DNA of 64,000 nucleotides from positions 1 through 64,000 of the forward strand of contig NZ_FNIZ01000022.1 in assembly GCF_900104185.1 (NCBI RefSeq). Direction: 5' to 3'. The notes beneath the pieces were generated by a model. It made no database searches and had not been told where the DNA came from. It worked only from the letters and a program-made list of their open reading frames with translations. Numbering within the stretch: the stretch's first letter is position 1; every line of letters starts with the position of its first letter. The position numbers and the translations under genes were made by a program. Shown one piece after another: positions 1 to 9,236 of this stretch. Source of the DNA: Halobacillus aidingensis. Lineage in GTDB: Bacteria > Bacillota > Bacilli > Bacillales > Halobacillaceae.

Positions 1-145
1 CAGGACGAAGTCCGAGGAAGCTTGCCACTCCCCCACAGGAAAGCGAGTAGCTTCCCAGCCACCCCTAACGCTCAACACGGCAAACGAACCCCCAAAGTCT
101 CGAAACTGAGTCTTCCACAATCCTGCCATATTCTTTAATAACATT
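1..145 (+). repeat. Structured intergenic repeat, copy D (cut by window edge)
   Basis: This is the right-hand part of a repeat seen in fuller form at 35165-35690. It shares the 3' arm of the long hairpin (positions 27-66, including the GAAAGCGAGTAGCTTCCC block), the TCTCGAAACTGAGTCTTC terminal motif at about 99-116 and the flank CCTGCCATATTCTTTAATAA. The left part lies outside the window. No coding potential was found. Confidence 0.85.
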
Positions 146-171
146 TTTTATATTACATATCCGTTAAACAA

Positions 172-200
172 AAAAAGGCGGCTGTGTCAGCCGCCTTTTT
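172..200 (-). terminator. Rho-independent terminator of the Na/Pi cotransporter gene
   Basis: Perfect hairpin with arms AGGCGGCTG and CAGCCGCCT and a TGT loop. A T run follows on the minus strand, immediately downstream of the stop codon. Confidence 0.9.
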
Positions 201-203
201 CCT

Positions 204-1841
204 TTATAGACTTTCCTTTTCTCCCAATACTTCCTCAGCAATGTTCACAGCATGGTCACCGATACGTTCTAAGTTGCTGATCATGTCTACAAATACAATA
301 CCTGCTTGTCCTGTACACACACCTTCGTTCAAACGGATGATGTGTTTCTTACGGTAACTACGTTCCATACGATCCAACTCATTCTCTTTTTGGACGACGG
401 CCAATGCTTCTTCGCGGCTCATCGTTTCAAGAGATCTTGTCGCCTGCTTGACGGTCATTAGCGTAAGGTCAAACATTGTATTCAAATCCTCAATGGCCTG
501 AGGGGTAAGGTTCACTTTATTTGAGTTCTTATAATCGATCAGCTCAATGATATTCTCAAAGTGGTCACCAATACGTTCTAAATCTCTGACAGAATCCATT
601 AGTGCCGAATGCTTATGACTTTCCTCATCCGAAAGAGAAGCTTGAGAAAGATCCACGAGATAATCTGTTATTTTACGATCAAGGTTGTTTAAAGCATCTT
701 CAATCTGCATGGCAAGTTCAGAGTGCTTTTGCTGTTTATTGTTCAAATAAAGGCTTGTCTCTTCAAGACCTTTATAAGCATATTCACCCATACGAACAAC
801 TTCTTCTTTTGCTTGGTCTAAGGCAAGGGATGGAGATTGTTCAATAAAGATCGGATCCAAATGCTGTGGTTTATGGTCAATTTCTGAATCTTTCCCTGGT
901 ACCAGTTTAATGACAATCCATGCGAGGACTGCAATAAACGGGAATTGTACAACCGCATTAGCAATGTTAAAGGATCCGTGAGCGAAGGCAATTGTCATTT
1001 CAGGCTCTAGATCCATACTCGTTTGTAACCAGTTCACATATCTTTCAAATGGAACTAGGAAAATCAAGAATACGGTAGCACCTAACACATTGAATATGAC
1101 GTGAGCAAATGCAGCTCGCTTCGCGCCGACACTTGCACCTATGGAAGCAAGAACTGCTGTAATTGTTGTACCGATATTATCTCCAAACAATACAGGAATA
1201 GCTGCTTGTAAATCCACAAGTCCTTCTCCCAACAACGTCTGCAAAATTCCGATTGTTGCACTGGAGCTTTGTACGATAACCGTGAATAGGGTACCTACAA
1301 TAACACCCAAAATAGGGTTATCACTCATACTTACCGTCAAATCTTGGAAAGCCTGTAATGATCGAAGTGGCTTCACTCCTCCACTCATTACTTCAAGTCC
1401 AAAGAACAAAGCACCTAGACCAAAGATGGTCTGACCAAAGTTCGCAACTTTTTTACTTTTGAAAAAGAATAGCAAGAAAGCACCAACGGCAAGGATTGGC
1501 AATCCATAAGCTTTAATATCTATACCAATAATAAATGCGGTCATGGTGGTACCAATGTTGGCACCCATAATAACACCAATCGCTTGTCTGAATGTCATGA
1601 ATCCTGCGTTGACAAGACCAACTGTCAGTACGGTTGTCGTACTACTACTCTGCAAAAGAATCGTAACGACTGTACCCGCGATCACACCCATAAATGGATT
1701 GCTCGTGAAGCGGTCTAACAGTTCCCTCAAACGATCTCCCGCCGTACGTTGTAGTCCATCCGCCATATACTTTAAGCCGAATAGAAAGATACCGAGTCCA
1801 CCGATGAATTCAAATATCATCTGTTGCACATCGATTTCCAT
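204..1841 (-). CDS. Na+/phosphate cotransporter family protein with C-terminal PhoU-like domain
   Basis: Predicted membrane protein of the Na/Pi cotransporter (NptA/YjbB/YqeW-like) family, about 545 aa. The N-terminal ~310 residues are hydrophobic and contain the two hallmark repeat motifs: LLQSSSTTT near residue 62 and IVQSSSATI near residue 190. The C-terminal ~200 residues are soluble and helical, like PhoU, with two 'ERIGDH' segments. Such proteins are thought to move phosphate with Na+, and the PhoU-like part is probably regulatory. The ATG at 1841 is chosen over 1865 because GGTGGAG lies 3 nt upstream of it. It is a single gene with its own terminator, next to a repeat copy. Substrate specificity is inferred from the family. 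Confidence 0.85.
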   Translation of the reverse strand: MEIDVQQMIFEFIGGLGIFLFGLKYMADGLQRTAGDRLRELLDRFTSNPFMGVIAGTVVTILLQSSSTTTVLTVGLVNAGFMTFRQAIGVIMGANIGTTMTAFIIGIDIKAYGLPILAVGAFLLFFFKSKKVANFGQTIFGLGALFFGLEVMSGGVKPLRSLQAFQDLTVSMSDNPILGVIVGTLFTVIVQSSSATIGILQTLLGEGLVDLQAAIPVLFGDNIGTTITAVLASIGASVGAKRAAFAHVIFNVLGATVFLIFLVPFERYVNWLQTSMDLEPEMTIAFAHGSFNIANAVVQFPFIAVLAWIVIKLVPGKDSEIDHKPQHLDPIFIEQSPSLALDQAKEEVVRMGEYAYKGLEETSLYLNNKQQKHSELAMQIEDALNNLDRKITDYLVDLSQASLSDEESHKHSALMDSVRDLERIGDHFENIIELIDYKNSNKVNLTPQAIEDLNTMFDLTLMTVKQATRSLETMSREEALAVVQKENELDRMERSYRKKHIIRLNEGVCTGQAGIVFVDMISNLERIGDHAVNIAEEVLGEKESL

Positions 1842-2012
1842 GTTCTCCACCCTTTCTTCATCCAAGTTTCATCATTTTTCTCTTTATTAAAACAACCTCA
1901 CTCATATTAACCATGGAAAAAGCTTTTGTAAAGGCAATTCATGAATCTTAACATTAAATTTACATTCGCATAATACCAACACAACCGTAGTGTGTTATTT
2001 GAATTTTCCGAT

Positions 2013-2038
2013 AAAAAAAGGCCCTCATAGGGACCTTT
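2013..2038 (-). terminator. Terminator of the chemoreceptor gene
   Basis: Stem AAGGTCCC/GGGCCTT with a short loop and a run of seven T on the minus strand, starting at the stop codon of the gene. Confidence 0.75.
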
Positions 2039-3822
2039 TATGAAGCCTTCTCATTTATTGTAGAAGTATCTTTATATTCTTCTTTTACATCTCCTTGGGA
2101 TTGTTCCTCTTTGAATTCTTCCTTTTCAAATTGATTGGAAGCAATAATAAGGGAGAGCTCTTGGGTAAGTCCTATCAGATCAGTAGTAAAAGCATCAAAG
2201 GTTTGCATCGTTATTTGTTGGCGGTTAGAAGTTTCTACTAATTCCCCTGTTGAACGCGACTGATTTGATGTAACTTCTTTCATGCCTTCAATCACATTTT
2301 CCATACGCGGCATAACCTCTTTGCCTTCTTTTAACTGATATTTAGTGGACTCTAATTGTAAATTAAATGTACTCATTCCTTCCGATAAATTCCTGAAGGC
2401 ATCTTTTGAGATATCCATTTGCAGCTGCCTTTCCTGAATTTCTCTTTCCATTCGGTCAAATTGTGTGGAAAGATCTCCTCCGAGAGACATGACATCCTTC
2501 ATCCGCTGATCAATATCAACAGCTGCTGTTCTGGACCGATCCGCCAGTCGTCTAACTTCTTGGGCCACTACGGCGAATCCTTCTCCATGCTGTCCGGCAC
2601 GAGCCGCTTCAATAGAAGCATTCAATGCAAGCATTCTCGTCTGCTCTGCAATATTTTGTATTTTGGTTCCCGAATCCTGGATGTTCAACATGTAATTTTG
2701 AAAAGATTCGATTTTTGAAGTCATTTCTTGAATTTCTTTTCTCAAACTGTGGAAAGATTGTTCGACCTGCTCCACTCCTCCATTTCCCACTTGAACAGCT
2801 TCATTCATTCGTTCCTGTTCTCCAAAAAGGTTTTCCAACGTTTGGTGTATCTGACCGAATACCCTATTCAATTCATCGAAAACTTCTTTTTGGCTGTCCA
2901 TATATTCTGAAGTTTGATTACTTTCCTCCTGGACTTGATTCACACTTCTGCTTAAATCCTGATGGACAAGCTTCAACTCCCGAGAGGAATCATCCATCTG
3001 TTCTCCTCCCTTTTCAAGTTGAACAACAGCCCCTTGAAGGGAAGATAGAATCTCCGCAATTTTATGTATAAGCTCTTCATAACTTTTTCTTAACGACTGG
3101 ATCTCAGGAAGGCTTGTATTAATGGAGCTTGCTTCACTAAGAACCCCATTTCTCGCTTGCTTCATAACACGTTGCATCTGTTTCACTGGATGAACGATTT
3201 TCCCTACAACCAAATAAACAATTATACCAATCGCTATTATGGTAATGAGACCTAATATCAATGTGTACATGGCCATTTGGCGCACTCCACTCATAAAATC
3301 CCTCTCTGGGACTCCAAGAACATAAATTCCTTGTAATTCTTGGACAGGTGCGTAAGATAACACAAAACCTTTCCCATCCAACTGCACGGTTTCTGTACCA
3401 TTCTCTTTGTTCAGAAGTTCCTTCGCAAGAGGTTCAGGAAAAGGCGCTTCATCCATTGTAGGGTACGAATAGATTCCCTCGTTATTAATGAGATAAGCTT
3501 CAGAGGACAAACCATCTTGTTGAATTTGCGCCTGTTGAGAATTTGAGTATCCTTCCATGCGTTTTGTGAATTCTTCCTGGTCTCCAACGAAGGCGTACAT
3601 CAATTGTTCTGCTACATCCTGAGCCATTAACAACTCGCGTTCCAGGCGATCCTGAACCAAATCCATTTGATTTTCTTTAGCTTTCATGTAAGAGAAGAAA
3701 CCAATCATGGAAACTGATATAAGCACGAGAGCACAAACGATGGCTGTCAGCCTTATTTGCAAGTTGATTTGAGACCATAGCACTTTTAACGCCACCGGCT
3801 TGAATCGTATCCCTATTTTCAT
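2038..3822 (-). CDS. Methyl-accepting chemotaxis protein
   Basis: Membrane chemoreceptor of about 594 aa. Order of parts: first membrane segment at about residues 20-40; extracytoplasmic sensor region of ~140 residues (type not identified, Cache-like by length); second membrane segment near 185-207; HAMP region; long coiled-coil signalling domain. The hairpin tip that contacts CheA/CheW is visible ([16 protein letters not shown], then [13 protein letters not shown]). The tail is acidic and lacks an obvious CheR-binding pentapeptide. The ATG at 3822, with GGAG 8 nt upstream, is preferred to the GTG at 3831. No other chemotaxis gene lies nearby, so the ligand cannot be guessed. Confidence 0.92.
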   Translation of the reverse strand: MKIGIRFKPVALKVLWSQINLQIRLTAIVCALVLISVSMIGFFSYMKAKENQMDLVQDRLERELLMAQDVAEQLMYAFVGDQEEFTKRMEGYSNSQQAQIQQDGLSSEAYLINNEGIYSYPTMDEAPFPEPLAKELLNKENGTETVQLDGKGFVLSYAPVQELQGIYVLGVPERDFMSGVRQMAMYTLILGLITIIAIGIIVYLVVGKIVHPVKQMQRVMKQARNGVLSEASSINTSLPEIQSLRKSYEELIHKIAEILSSLQGAVVQLEKGGEQMDDSSRELKLVHQDLSRSVNQVQEESNQTSEYMDSQKEVFDELNRVFGQIHQTLENLFGEQERMNEAVQVGNGGVEQVEQSFHSLRKEIQEMTSKIESFQNYMLNIQDSGTKIQNIAEQTRMLALNASIEAARAGQHGEGFAVVAQEVRRLADRSRTAAVDIDQRMKDVMSLGGDLSTQFDRMEREIQERQLQMDISKDAFRNLSEGMSTFNLQLESTKYQLKEGKEVMPRMENVIEGMKEVTSNQSRSTGELVETSNRQQITMQTFDAFTTDLIGLTQELSLIIASNQFEKEEFKEEQSQGDVKEEYKDTSTINEKAS

Positions 3823-3915
3823 AAAAAACACTCCATCTCTTTGATTGATTGCACAAACAAAGTATGACGACAGAGTGTTAAGGGATTGTTAACGTTTTTT
3901 TAAAGTTTGGTAATT

Positions 3916-4536
3916 TCACAACTTCTTGACCAGGATTTTTGTACCATCTACTTTCACGACCTTAATTTTATCCCCGGAGGTAATCCACTGGCCGTTTGAA
4001 ACAGCACTGTATTCTTCATCCTCAATTTTTATCGTACCTACAGGTCTCATATCTGTTAGTGCTTCTCCTTGTTGTTCAAGTAAGTATTGGTACTTTTCAT
4101 TCATTGAATTGTACCCCATTTCTGTGGAAAGTTGGTCATTGAGAGCCATTTTCGACCACATCTTTCTGTGCTTGAAAACTTTCAAGAACAGCAAAGAAGC
4201 CGCTCCACCTAAAATAACCCCTATTACACTGTACAAACCCGCTACCCAATTAGGTGCACTGAAGCCGACAGCAATAATCATCGTTACAGCACCAATTACC
4301 GCCAGTGTCCCATCATTCAATAGTTTCCCATCAATAATCATAAGAATGATTCCCAGAAAATATACGAGCATCATGACGATGAACATTTCTGTTTCAAGAT
4401 AACCTGAAAAATAGACAGTTATAAAGCCGAAACCGATAATCGCAAACACTCCACGCATGTTAACGAGTAATTCCCCTATTAAAAACATAGTACCGAGAAA
4501 AGTAATAAATAAAGCGATCCAATCATAAGTAAACAT
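3916..4536 (-). CDS. NfeD family membrane protein (short form)
   Basis: About 206 aa with four or five membrane segments in the first ~125 residues, followed by a soluble C-terminal domain (about 150-206) resembling the NfeD OB fold: RPVGTIKIEDEEYSAVSNG, then GDKIKVVKVDGTKILVKK. It lacks the ClpP-like protease part of the long NfeD at 32254-33612. Short NfeD proteins usually pair with flotillin/stomatin-type proteins in membrane microdomains, but here no flotillin gene is adjacent and floA is 27 kb away. The start at ATG 4536 has AAGGAGAGG upstream at a rather long spacing. Confidence 0.8.
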   Translation of the reverse strand: MFTYDWIALFITFLGTMFLIGELLVNMRGVFAIIGFGFITVYFSGYLETEMFIVMMLVYFLGIILMIIDGKLLNDGTLAVIGAVTMIIAVGFSAPNWVAGLYSVIGVILGGAASLLFLKVFKHRKMWSKMALNDQLSTEMGYNSMNEKYQYLLEQQGEALTDMRPVGTIKIEDEEYSAVSNGQWITSGDKIKVVKVDGTKILVKKL

Positions 4537-4786
4537 GATGGTTCACATCCTCTCCTTAATTACTATATGTACGTCCGAAGATGTCCTTTTGTTTCAAAGT
4601 TACAATTATTTTTTCTCCACTAACCCCATGATATAATGATGACAACATTTATGAGTTTACACAAATTTAACTCACAAATGTGCATATTTAAGGTTCCTGA
4701 CTTCTCATTTATAAAAATAGCCCTTATAATGAAGATTGGAATTCATCTTGCATACCTTTTTGTGAATATACAAAGGAGCGATATTA

Positions 4787-5911
4787 ATGGCAATTACGCA
4801 CAGAAAAGATACTCGTCCCGTAAGAGTCGGAGACGTTACGATAGGTGGATCGGATGAGGTTGTTATCCAATCCATGACCACCACCAAAACACACGATGTA
4901 GAAGCAACAGTCGCTGAAATCAAGCGTCTAGAGGAAGCCGGATGTCAGATCGTCCGAGTGGCTTGCCCGGATGATCGAGCTGCTGACGCCATTCCTGAAA
5001 TTAAAAAACGCATCAATATCCCACTGGTTGTTGACATCCACTTCGATTATAAAAAAGCTCTGAAGGCCATTGAAGGTGGAGCAGATAAGATTCGTATTAA
5101 TCCTGGGAACATCGGGAAACGCGAAAAAGTCGAAGAAGTCGTGAAAGCAGCCAAAGCAAAAGGCATTCCAATCCGAATCGGAGTCAACGCAGGTTCTCTC
5201 GAGCGCCATATCCTTGAAAAATACGGTTACCCGACCGCAGACGGAATGGTCGAGAGTGCTTTGCATCACATCAAAATTCTCGAGGACCTTGATTTTCATG
5301 ACATCATTGTGTCCCTTAAAGCTTCTGACGTGAAATTGGCGATTGAAGCGTATGAAAAAGCTGCTGCAGCTTTCAACTATCCAATTCACTTGGGAATCAC
5401 TGAATCAGGAACCCTTTTCGCAGGTACAGTAAAAAGTGCTGCCGGACTTGGTGCCATCTTGAGTAAAGGGATAGGAAGTACCGTAAGGATCAGCTTAAGT
5501 GCTGACCCTGTGGAAGAAGTAAAAGTAGCGAAAGAACTTCTCAAATCATTCGGTCTTGCATCAAATGCTGCGACATTAATTTCCTGCCCGACTTGTGGAC
5601 GGATTGAGATTGACTTGATCTCTATCGCCAATGAGGTTGAAGAATATATCCAAACCATTAAAGCACCAATTAAAGTAGCTGTACTCGGCTGCGCAGTCAA
5701 TGGTCCAGGTGAAGCGAGAGAAGCAGACATTGGGATTGCCGGTGCCCGCGGGGAAGGTCTACTCTTCCGTCATGGGGAGATCATCCGTAAAGTACCTGAA
5801 GACATCATGGTCGATGAACTGAAGAAAGAAGTCGACAAATTGGCAGAAGAACACTACGAAAAAGAGCGTAAAGAAAAAGAGAAACTAAAACAAGAGCAAG
5901 AACAATCCTAA
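4787..5911 (+). CDS. ispG: 4-hydroxy-3-methylbut-2-en-1-yl diphosphate synthase (IspG/GcpE)
   Basis: Penultimate enzyme of the non-mevalonate (MEP) isoprenoid pathway. It reductively opens ME-cPP to HMBPP using a [4Fe-4S] cluster. The 374 aa form the short bacterial type: a TIM-barrel N-terminal domain and a C-terminal cluster domain. Cluster ligands are visible as SCPTCGR (C267, C270) and GCAVNGPGE (C302, E309). The C-terminus is a Lys/Glu-rich tail. SD AAGGAG lies 9 nt before the ATG, and a TATAAT -10 lies at 4725-4730 without a clear -35. Its product is the substrate of IspH, encoded 5 kb downstream. Confidence 0.97.
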   Translation: MAITHRKDTRPVRVGDVTIGGSDEVVIQSMTTTKTHDVEATVAEIKRLEEAGCQIVRVACPDDRAADAIPEIKKRINIPLVVDIHFDYKKALKAIEGGADKIRINPGNIGKREKVEEVVKAAKAKGIPIRIGVNAGSLERHILEKYGYPTADGMVESALHHIKILEDLDFHDIIVSLKASDVKLAIEAYEKAAAAFNYPIHLGITESGTLFAGTVKSAAGLGAILSKGIGSTVRISLSADPVEEVKVAKELLKSFGLASNAATLISCPTCGRIEIDLISIANEVEEYIQTIKAPIKVAVLGCAVNGPGEAREADIGIAGARGEGLLFRHGEIIRKVPEDIMVDELKKEVDKLAEEHYEKERKEKEKLKQEQEQS

Positions 5912-5944
5912 AAAAAGGTGACCCTGATCAGGGTCACCTTTTTG
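5912..5944. terminator. Bidirectional terminator between ispG and the acidic membrane protein gene
   Basis: Stem AAGGTGACCC/GGGTCACCTT with a 6-nt loop, A-rich on one side and T-rich on the other. It can end the two convergent transcripts. Confidence 0.92.
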
Positions 5945-5945
5945 T

Positions 5946-6518
5946 TTATATCAAGTTATAAATCGGGGCGAAGAATAATGAAAATGCGATGGAAACGATA
6001 CTGACAATAATCGCCATATTCCCTAGTGTATCGGCTCCGCGTCGCTTACCAATGATCCCGAGAACAATCCCGGCCGCACCGAGAATTAACGGAGCAAAAA
6101 AGAAAGAAAGGATCGCGGCGGATAATCCCAACCAGCCCATCCCCACTTTTACATCTTCCTCTTCTTCCATTGTTGTTTCTTTTTCTTCGTTATTCATTGG
6201 CTCATCGATCGGCCCTATGGCCGCTTCCTGAGCGAACTCTTCCTCATAACTATCGCCATAAACAGGCTCATCTGATTCACGACCGTGATTATCAACGGCG
6301 ACAACGTCATCAAAGTCAGAAGCTCTGGCTTCGCTGTTACCAGGTTCTTGTCGTAAATCATGGTCTTGAATTTCTTCAAAAGCTTCGTTCAACACTTGTT
6401 CTGTCGAAGGTTCGTCATGTTCATCAACAGCTTCAACATGCACTTGTTCTATTTCATCCCCATGCTCAGGGGCCTTTTGTGTTTTATGATTCTCAACAGT
6501 ATCTTTCGGATCATGCAT
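5946..6518 (-). CDS. Acidic protein with two C-terminal membrane segments
   Basis: Predicted ~190-aa protein of unknown function. The first ~125 residues are strongly acidic, low complexity and rich in Glu, Asp and His. The last ~65 residues form two Gly/Ala-rich hydrophobic segments separated by a short basic turn (GKRRGADTLGN), as in DUF4190-like small membrane proteins. B. subtilis has an unrelated-length membrane protein, YqfX, beside ispG, so this may be its positional counterpart (inference). The ATG at 6518 is preferred to 6551 because GAGGG lies 7 nt upstream. It is probably anchored at the membrane with the acidic part in the cytoplasm. Confidence 0.65.
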   Translation of the reverse strand: MHDPKDTVENHKTQKAPEHGDEIEQVHVEAVDEHDEPSTEQVLNEAFEEIQDHDLRQEPGNSEARASDFDDVVAVDNHGRESDEPVYGDSYEEEFAQEAAIGPIDEPMNNEEKETTMEEEEDVKVGMGWLGLSAAILSFFFAPLILGAAGIVLGIIGKRRGADTLGNMAIIVSIVSIAFSLFFAPIYNLI

Positions 6519-6598
6519 TAGAATACCCTCACTTTCTGTTTGAAGAATCATGATTATTATATGGAGAGTCCAAGAAATTACATGAGGGATTTGATGGT

Positions 6599-6629
6599 AA
6601 AAAACCGCCTGACATCACGTCAGACGGTT
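6599..6629 (-). terminator. Terminator of the lytic transglycosylase gene
   Basis: Stem AACCGTCTGAC/GTCAGGCGGTT with a GTGAT loop, followed on the minus strand by a run of six T, just after the stop codon at 6634. Confidence 0.85.
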
Positions 6630-6633
6630 ACAA

Positions 6634-7362
6634 TCAATTCGCTAATACTACGGTCGTATGACTTTCTGCTTTCTCTTGAATTTCTTTTGCATACCAGCTT
6701 TCGGCATGTCCATTTTCTTCTTTATATTCATTCAAGCCGCCCATACCTCGGTGATAGGCTGTGAGTGCTTCGTCCCAATTATCGTATTTGTTTTGTAAGA
6801 AATCTAAATAAACTAATGATAATTGCATGGAATAATAAGGGTCGAAAAGCAACTCTTCTTCATAAGGTAAGCCAGCCATATCAGCAATCCAAGGAGCCGT
6901 GTTTTTCATAAATTGTGACATCCCATAAGCATGTCCATATTTCGTTTCAGGTCCCACGAGCTCAGGATCAAAGGTTCCTCCTGTTTCCACTTTCAGTAAC
7001 TCATAAACAAGAAAAGGGTTGATTTTATAGCGCTCTGCTTCCTTAACCAGGTACATGGCCCAGGATTTTTTGAAATTCCCATCACTTTCTTTTACGAGAC
7101 GGTCTGCCTTTTTCTCAATTTCCGGCCACGTATGATACCCATTTTTTTCTTCTGCTGCTGAAGGCTGTTCCTTCAAATAATCATTCGTGGACTGTAGCCG
7201 CTCAATTTCCTTGGATAGCTTTTCATTTTTATTTTTCAATTCCTGCTTTTGATCAGCCAGGGCTTTTTCCTGCTTTTGGTTCCATTGGTTTATAGTAAAG
7301 AATGCCGCCACAACGAGAATCAATGCAATACCCGTTGTCCAATTAGGTTTTTGTTCCTTCAT
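6634..7362 (-). CDS. Lytic transglycosylase, SLT domain
   Basis: Membrane-anchored peptidoglycan-cleaving enzyme, 242 aa. It starts with a short basic stretch and one membrane segment (about residues 11-25), then a Lys/Glu/Gln-rich coiled coil (about 30-70), then a soluble-lytic-transglycosylase-like domain. The probable catalytic Glu is in LLKVETGG, followed by YGMSQFMKNTAP and the Tyr-rich ALTAYHRGMGGL segment that usually lines the active site. It would cut glycan strands outside the cell. It is a single gene with its own terminator; no partner is visible nearby. Confidence 0.88.
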   Translation of the reverse strand: MKEQKPNWTTGIALILVVAAFFTINQWNQKQEKALADQKQELKNKNEKLSKEIERLQSTNDYLKEQPSAAEEKNGYHTWPEIEKKADRLVKESDGNFKKSWAMYLVKEAERYKINPFLVYELLKVETGGTFDPELVGPETKYGHAYGMSQFMKNTAPWIADMAGLPYEEELLFDPYYSMQLSLVYLDFLQNKYDNWDEALTAYHRGMGGLNEYKEENGHAESWYAKEIQEKAESHTTVVLAN

Positions 7363-7552
7363 ATTTGTTTCACTCCTTCACTTTCTGCACATTGGTACTT
7401 TTGACTAGTACCACACTGAACCCATTGGCTTATACTAACCGATTGGTATATGTAATTCAATTGAAACACTTATAGACATAATTTTTTAAAAACACAAATC
7501 CTTCTCAACATTCATATGGTGTAGTAAATACGGTGAGAGGGAGTATAAGCCT

Positions 7553-7837
7553 ATGAAGAATGTGGCACAACAGTTAATTACCCAGAAATTGAAACAGTTA
7601 ACCGTAAAAGAACTACTTTTTTATAGTCAGAAATATCAAATCCCAATAACTAAGGATGAAGCTGCTGCCATTGTCACAGCTTTAAAGAAAAACAAGGATA
7701 ACCCCTTCGACCCTGATGGAAGAAAGCGCATGTTCAGCAAACTCGCGAAAATCACATCAAAAGATACGGCAAGATCTGTATATAAATTGCTCATGAAAAT
7801 GTCCAAAGAATACGGTGTTGAGCATTGGTTAAAATAA
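7553..7837 (+). CDS. yqfT: DUF2624 family protein (YqfT-like)
   Basis: Small soluble helical protein of 94 aa and unknown function, matching the DUF2624/YqfT family in length and sequence (NVAQQLITQKLKQLTVKELL, conserved NPFDPDGRKRMF). It lies near nfo, as yqfT does in B. subtilis. SD AGAGGGAG is followed by ATG at 7553. It is encoded on the opposite strand to both neighbours and repeat copy A follows it directly. Confidence 0.82.
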   Translation: MKNVAQQLITQKLKQLTVKELLFYSQKYQIPITKDEAAAIVTALKKNKDNPFDPDGRKRMFSKLAKITSKDTARSVYKLLMKMSKEYGVEHWLK

Positions 7838-7878
7838 CTTACCCCCATATTAATTCAACAAAAGCTTCCTTTTATTGA

Positions 7879-8290
7879 GGTCTCAGTTTCGAGACTTTTG
7901 TTGAGTTTGATGGGGGATGCGGCAAATGGCTAGCTTTCCTCGGGAGCTTGGTGAGCCTCCTCGGACTGCGTCCTGTGGGGTCTCACCAAGCACTTTTTTT
8001 CCCCTAGAGGTCTCCCATTCCCCTCCGCTCCTTTACCATATAAGTGCCTCGAAACCACCCCTGGAATAAGTTGCTTTTACTCACAAGGAAAGTAGAGCTA
8101 TATGAAGTTCCATAATCGCTATTCTGGATAAAAAAAGCTTGCTATAGTGCGCTTTATTACTATAGATCAGGAATTGTAAAAGACATTCCTCCTCGGATAA
8201 GGGCACAGCCACCCCTGACACCCAACACGGCAACGTACCCAGAAACATCTCGAAACTGACGCTTCAAGAACCCTGCCATTTACTTTAATG
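7879..8290. repeat. Structured intergenic repeat, copy A
   Basis: It fills the gap between yqfT and nfo. Left end: TCTCAGTTTCGAGA at 7881-7894. Right end: ATCTCGAAACTGA at 8248-8260, so the ends are inverted. Inside is one long imperfect hairpin (about 7911-8030) with the GGTGAG...CTCACC inner arms, then a central block containing CTATAGT...ACTATAG. Compared with copy B the second hairpin has been lost, leaving only its outer flank (CAGCCACCCCTGAC). The part 8291-8299 holds nothing else. No transposase was found. Confidence 0.85.
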
Positions 8291-8299
8291 ACTAACGAA

Positions 8300-8330
8300 A
8301 AAAAGAAGGAGCACAAGGGCTCCTTCTTTA
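8300..8330 (-). terminator. Terminator of nfo
   Basis: Stem AAAGAAGGAGC/GCTCCTTCTTT reaching into the nfo stop codon, followed by T residues on the minus strand. Confidence 0.85.
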
Positions 8331-9221
8331 TTGCTGCATGATTTTATCTTTTAAACCTTCGTCAAATACGCCTTCTTTGACCATATCAATTTCATAGCGA
8401 TACGGAGGCTTTTTATTTTTCTTATCTTCCCCTACATATGGTGTTTCAAGGATTTTTGGTAGATCTTTCAAGGTCGGATGATGAATGACTTTATGAAGAG
8501 CATCAAAACCGATATGGCCGAACCCGATGTTCTCGTGACGGTCCTTGGCTGCCCCTTGGATATTTTTACTGTCATTTACATGAATGACTTTCAGACGATC
8601 GATCCCGACGACTTTATCAAATTCATCTAAGACGCCATCGAAGTCCTCAATCACATTGTAACCTGCGTCATGAATGTGACACGTATCCATGCAGACAGAT
8701 AATTTCTCATTAAGGTTCACCCCATCAATGATCTTTGCCAACTCATCGAAACTTCTCCCGATTTCAGAGCCTTTCCCCGCCATCGTTTCAAGGGCAATTT
8801 GAACCTTTTGGTCTTTATGAAGGACTTCGTTCAAACCTTCAATGATTTTTGGTAAACCTTTATCTACCCCTTGTCCAACGTGCGACCCTGGGTGAAGAAC
8901 GATTTGCCTTGCTCCGAGAGCTTCTGTACGTTCGATTTCATTTCTTAAAAAATCAACACCAAGCTGGAACGTTTCCGGCTTTGTTGTATTGCCAATATTG
9001 ATGATATAAGGAGCATGGACCACGATGTCGCTGATGCCATTCGCTTTCATATGCTCCGTCCCTGCTTCAATGTTCAACTCTTCAATGGGACGGCGCCTTG
9101 TGTTTTGCGGGGCTCCTGTATAGATCATAAATGTGCTCGCACCATAGGAAGTTGCTTCTTCACTAGCGCCCAGCAGCATTTTCTTCCCTTTCATTGAAAC
9201 GTGTGACCCAATCTTCAACAT
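8328..9221 (-). CDS. nfo: Deoxyribonuclease IV (apurinic/apyrimidinic endonuclease)
   Basis: Base-excision repair enzyme that nicks DNA 5' of abasic sites, 297 aa, family-typical length. It has the TIM-barrel fold of the AP endonuclease 2 family with the zinc-ligand motifs visible: [32 protein letters not shown] and HVNDSK...[13 protein letters not shown] precedes the ATG. cshB lies 15 bp upstream, so the two are probably cotranscribed, as yqfS and yqfR are in B. subtilis. Confidence 0.96.
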   Translation of the reverse strand: MLKIGSHVSMKGKKMLLGASEEATSYGASTFMIYTGAPQNTRRRPIEELNIEAGTEHMKANGISDIVVHAPYIINIGNTTKPETFQLGVDFLRNEIERTEALGARQIVLHPGSHVGQGVDKGLPKIIEGLNEVLHKDQKVQIALETMAGKGSEIGRSFDELAKIIDGVNLNEKLSVCMDTCHIHDAGYNVIEDFDGVLDEFDKVVGIDRLKVIHVNDSKNIQGAAKDRHENIGFGHIGFDALHKVIHHPTLKDLPKILETPYVGEDKKNKKPPYRYEIDMVKEGVFDEGLKDKIMQQ

Positions 9222-9236
9222 AAGATCTACCCTTTC

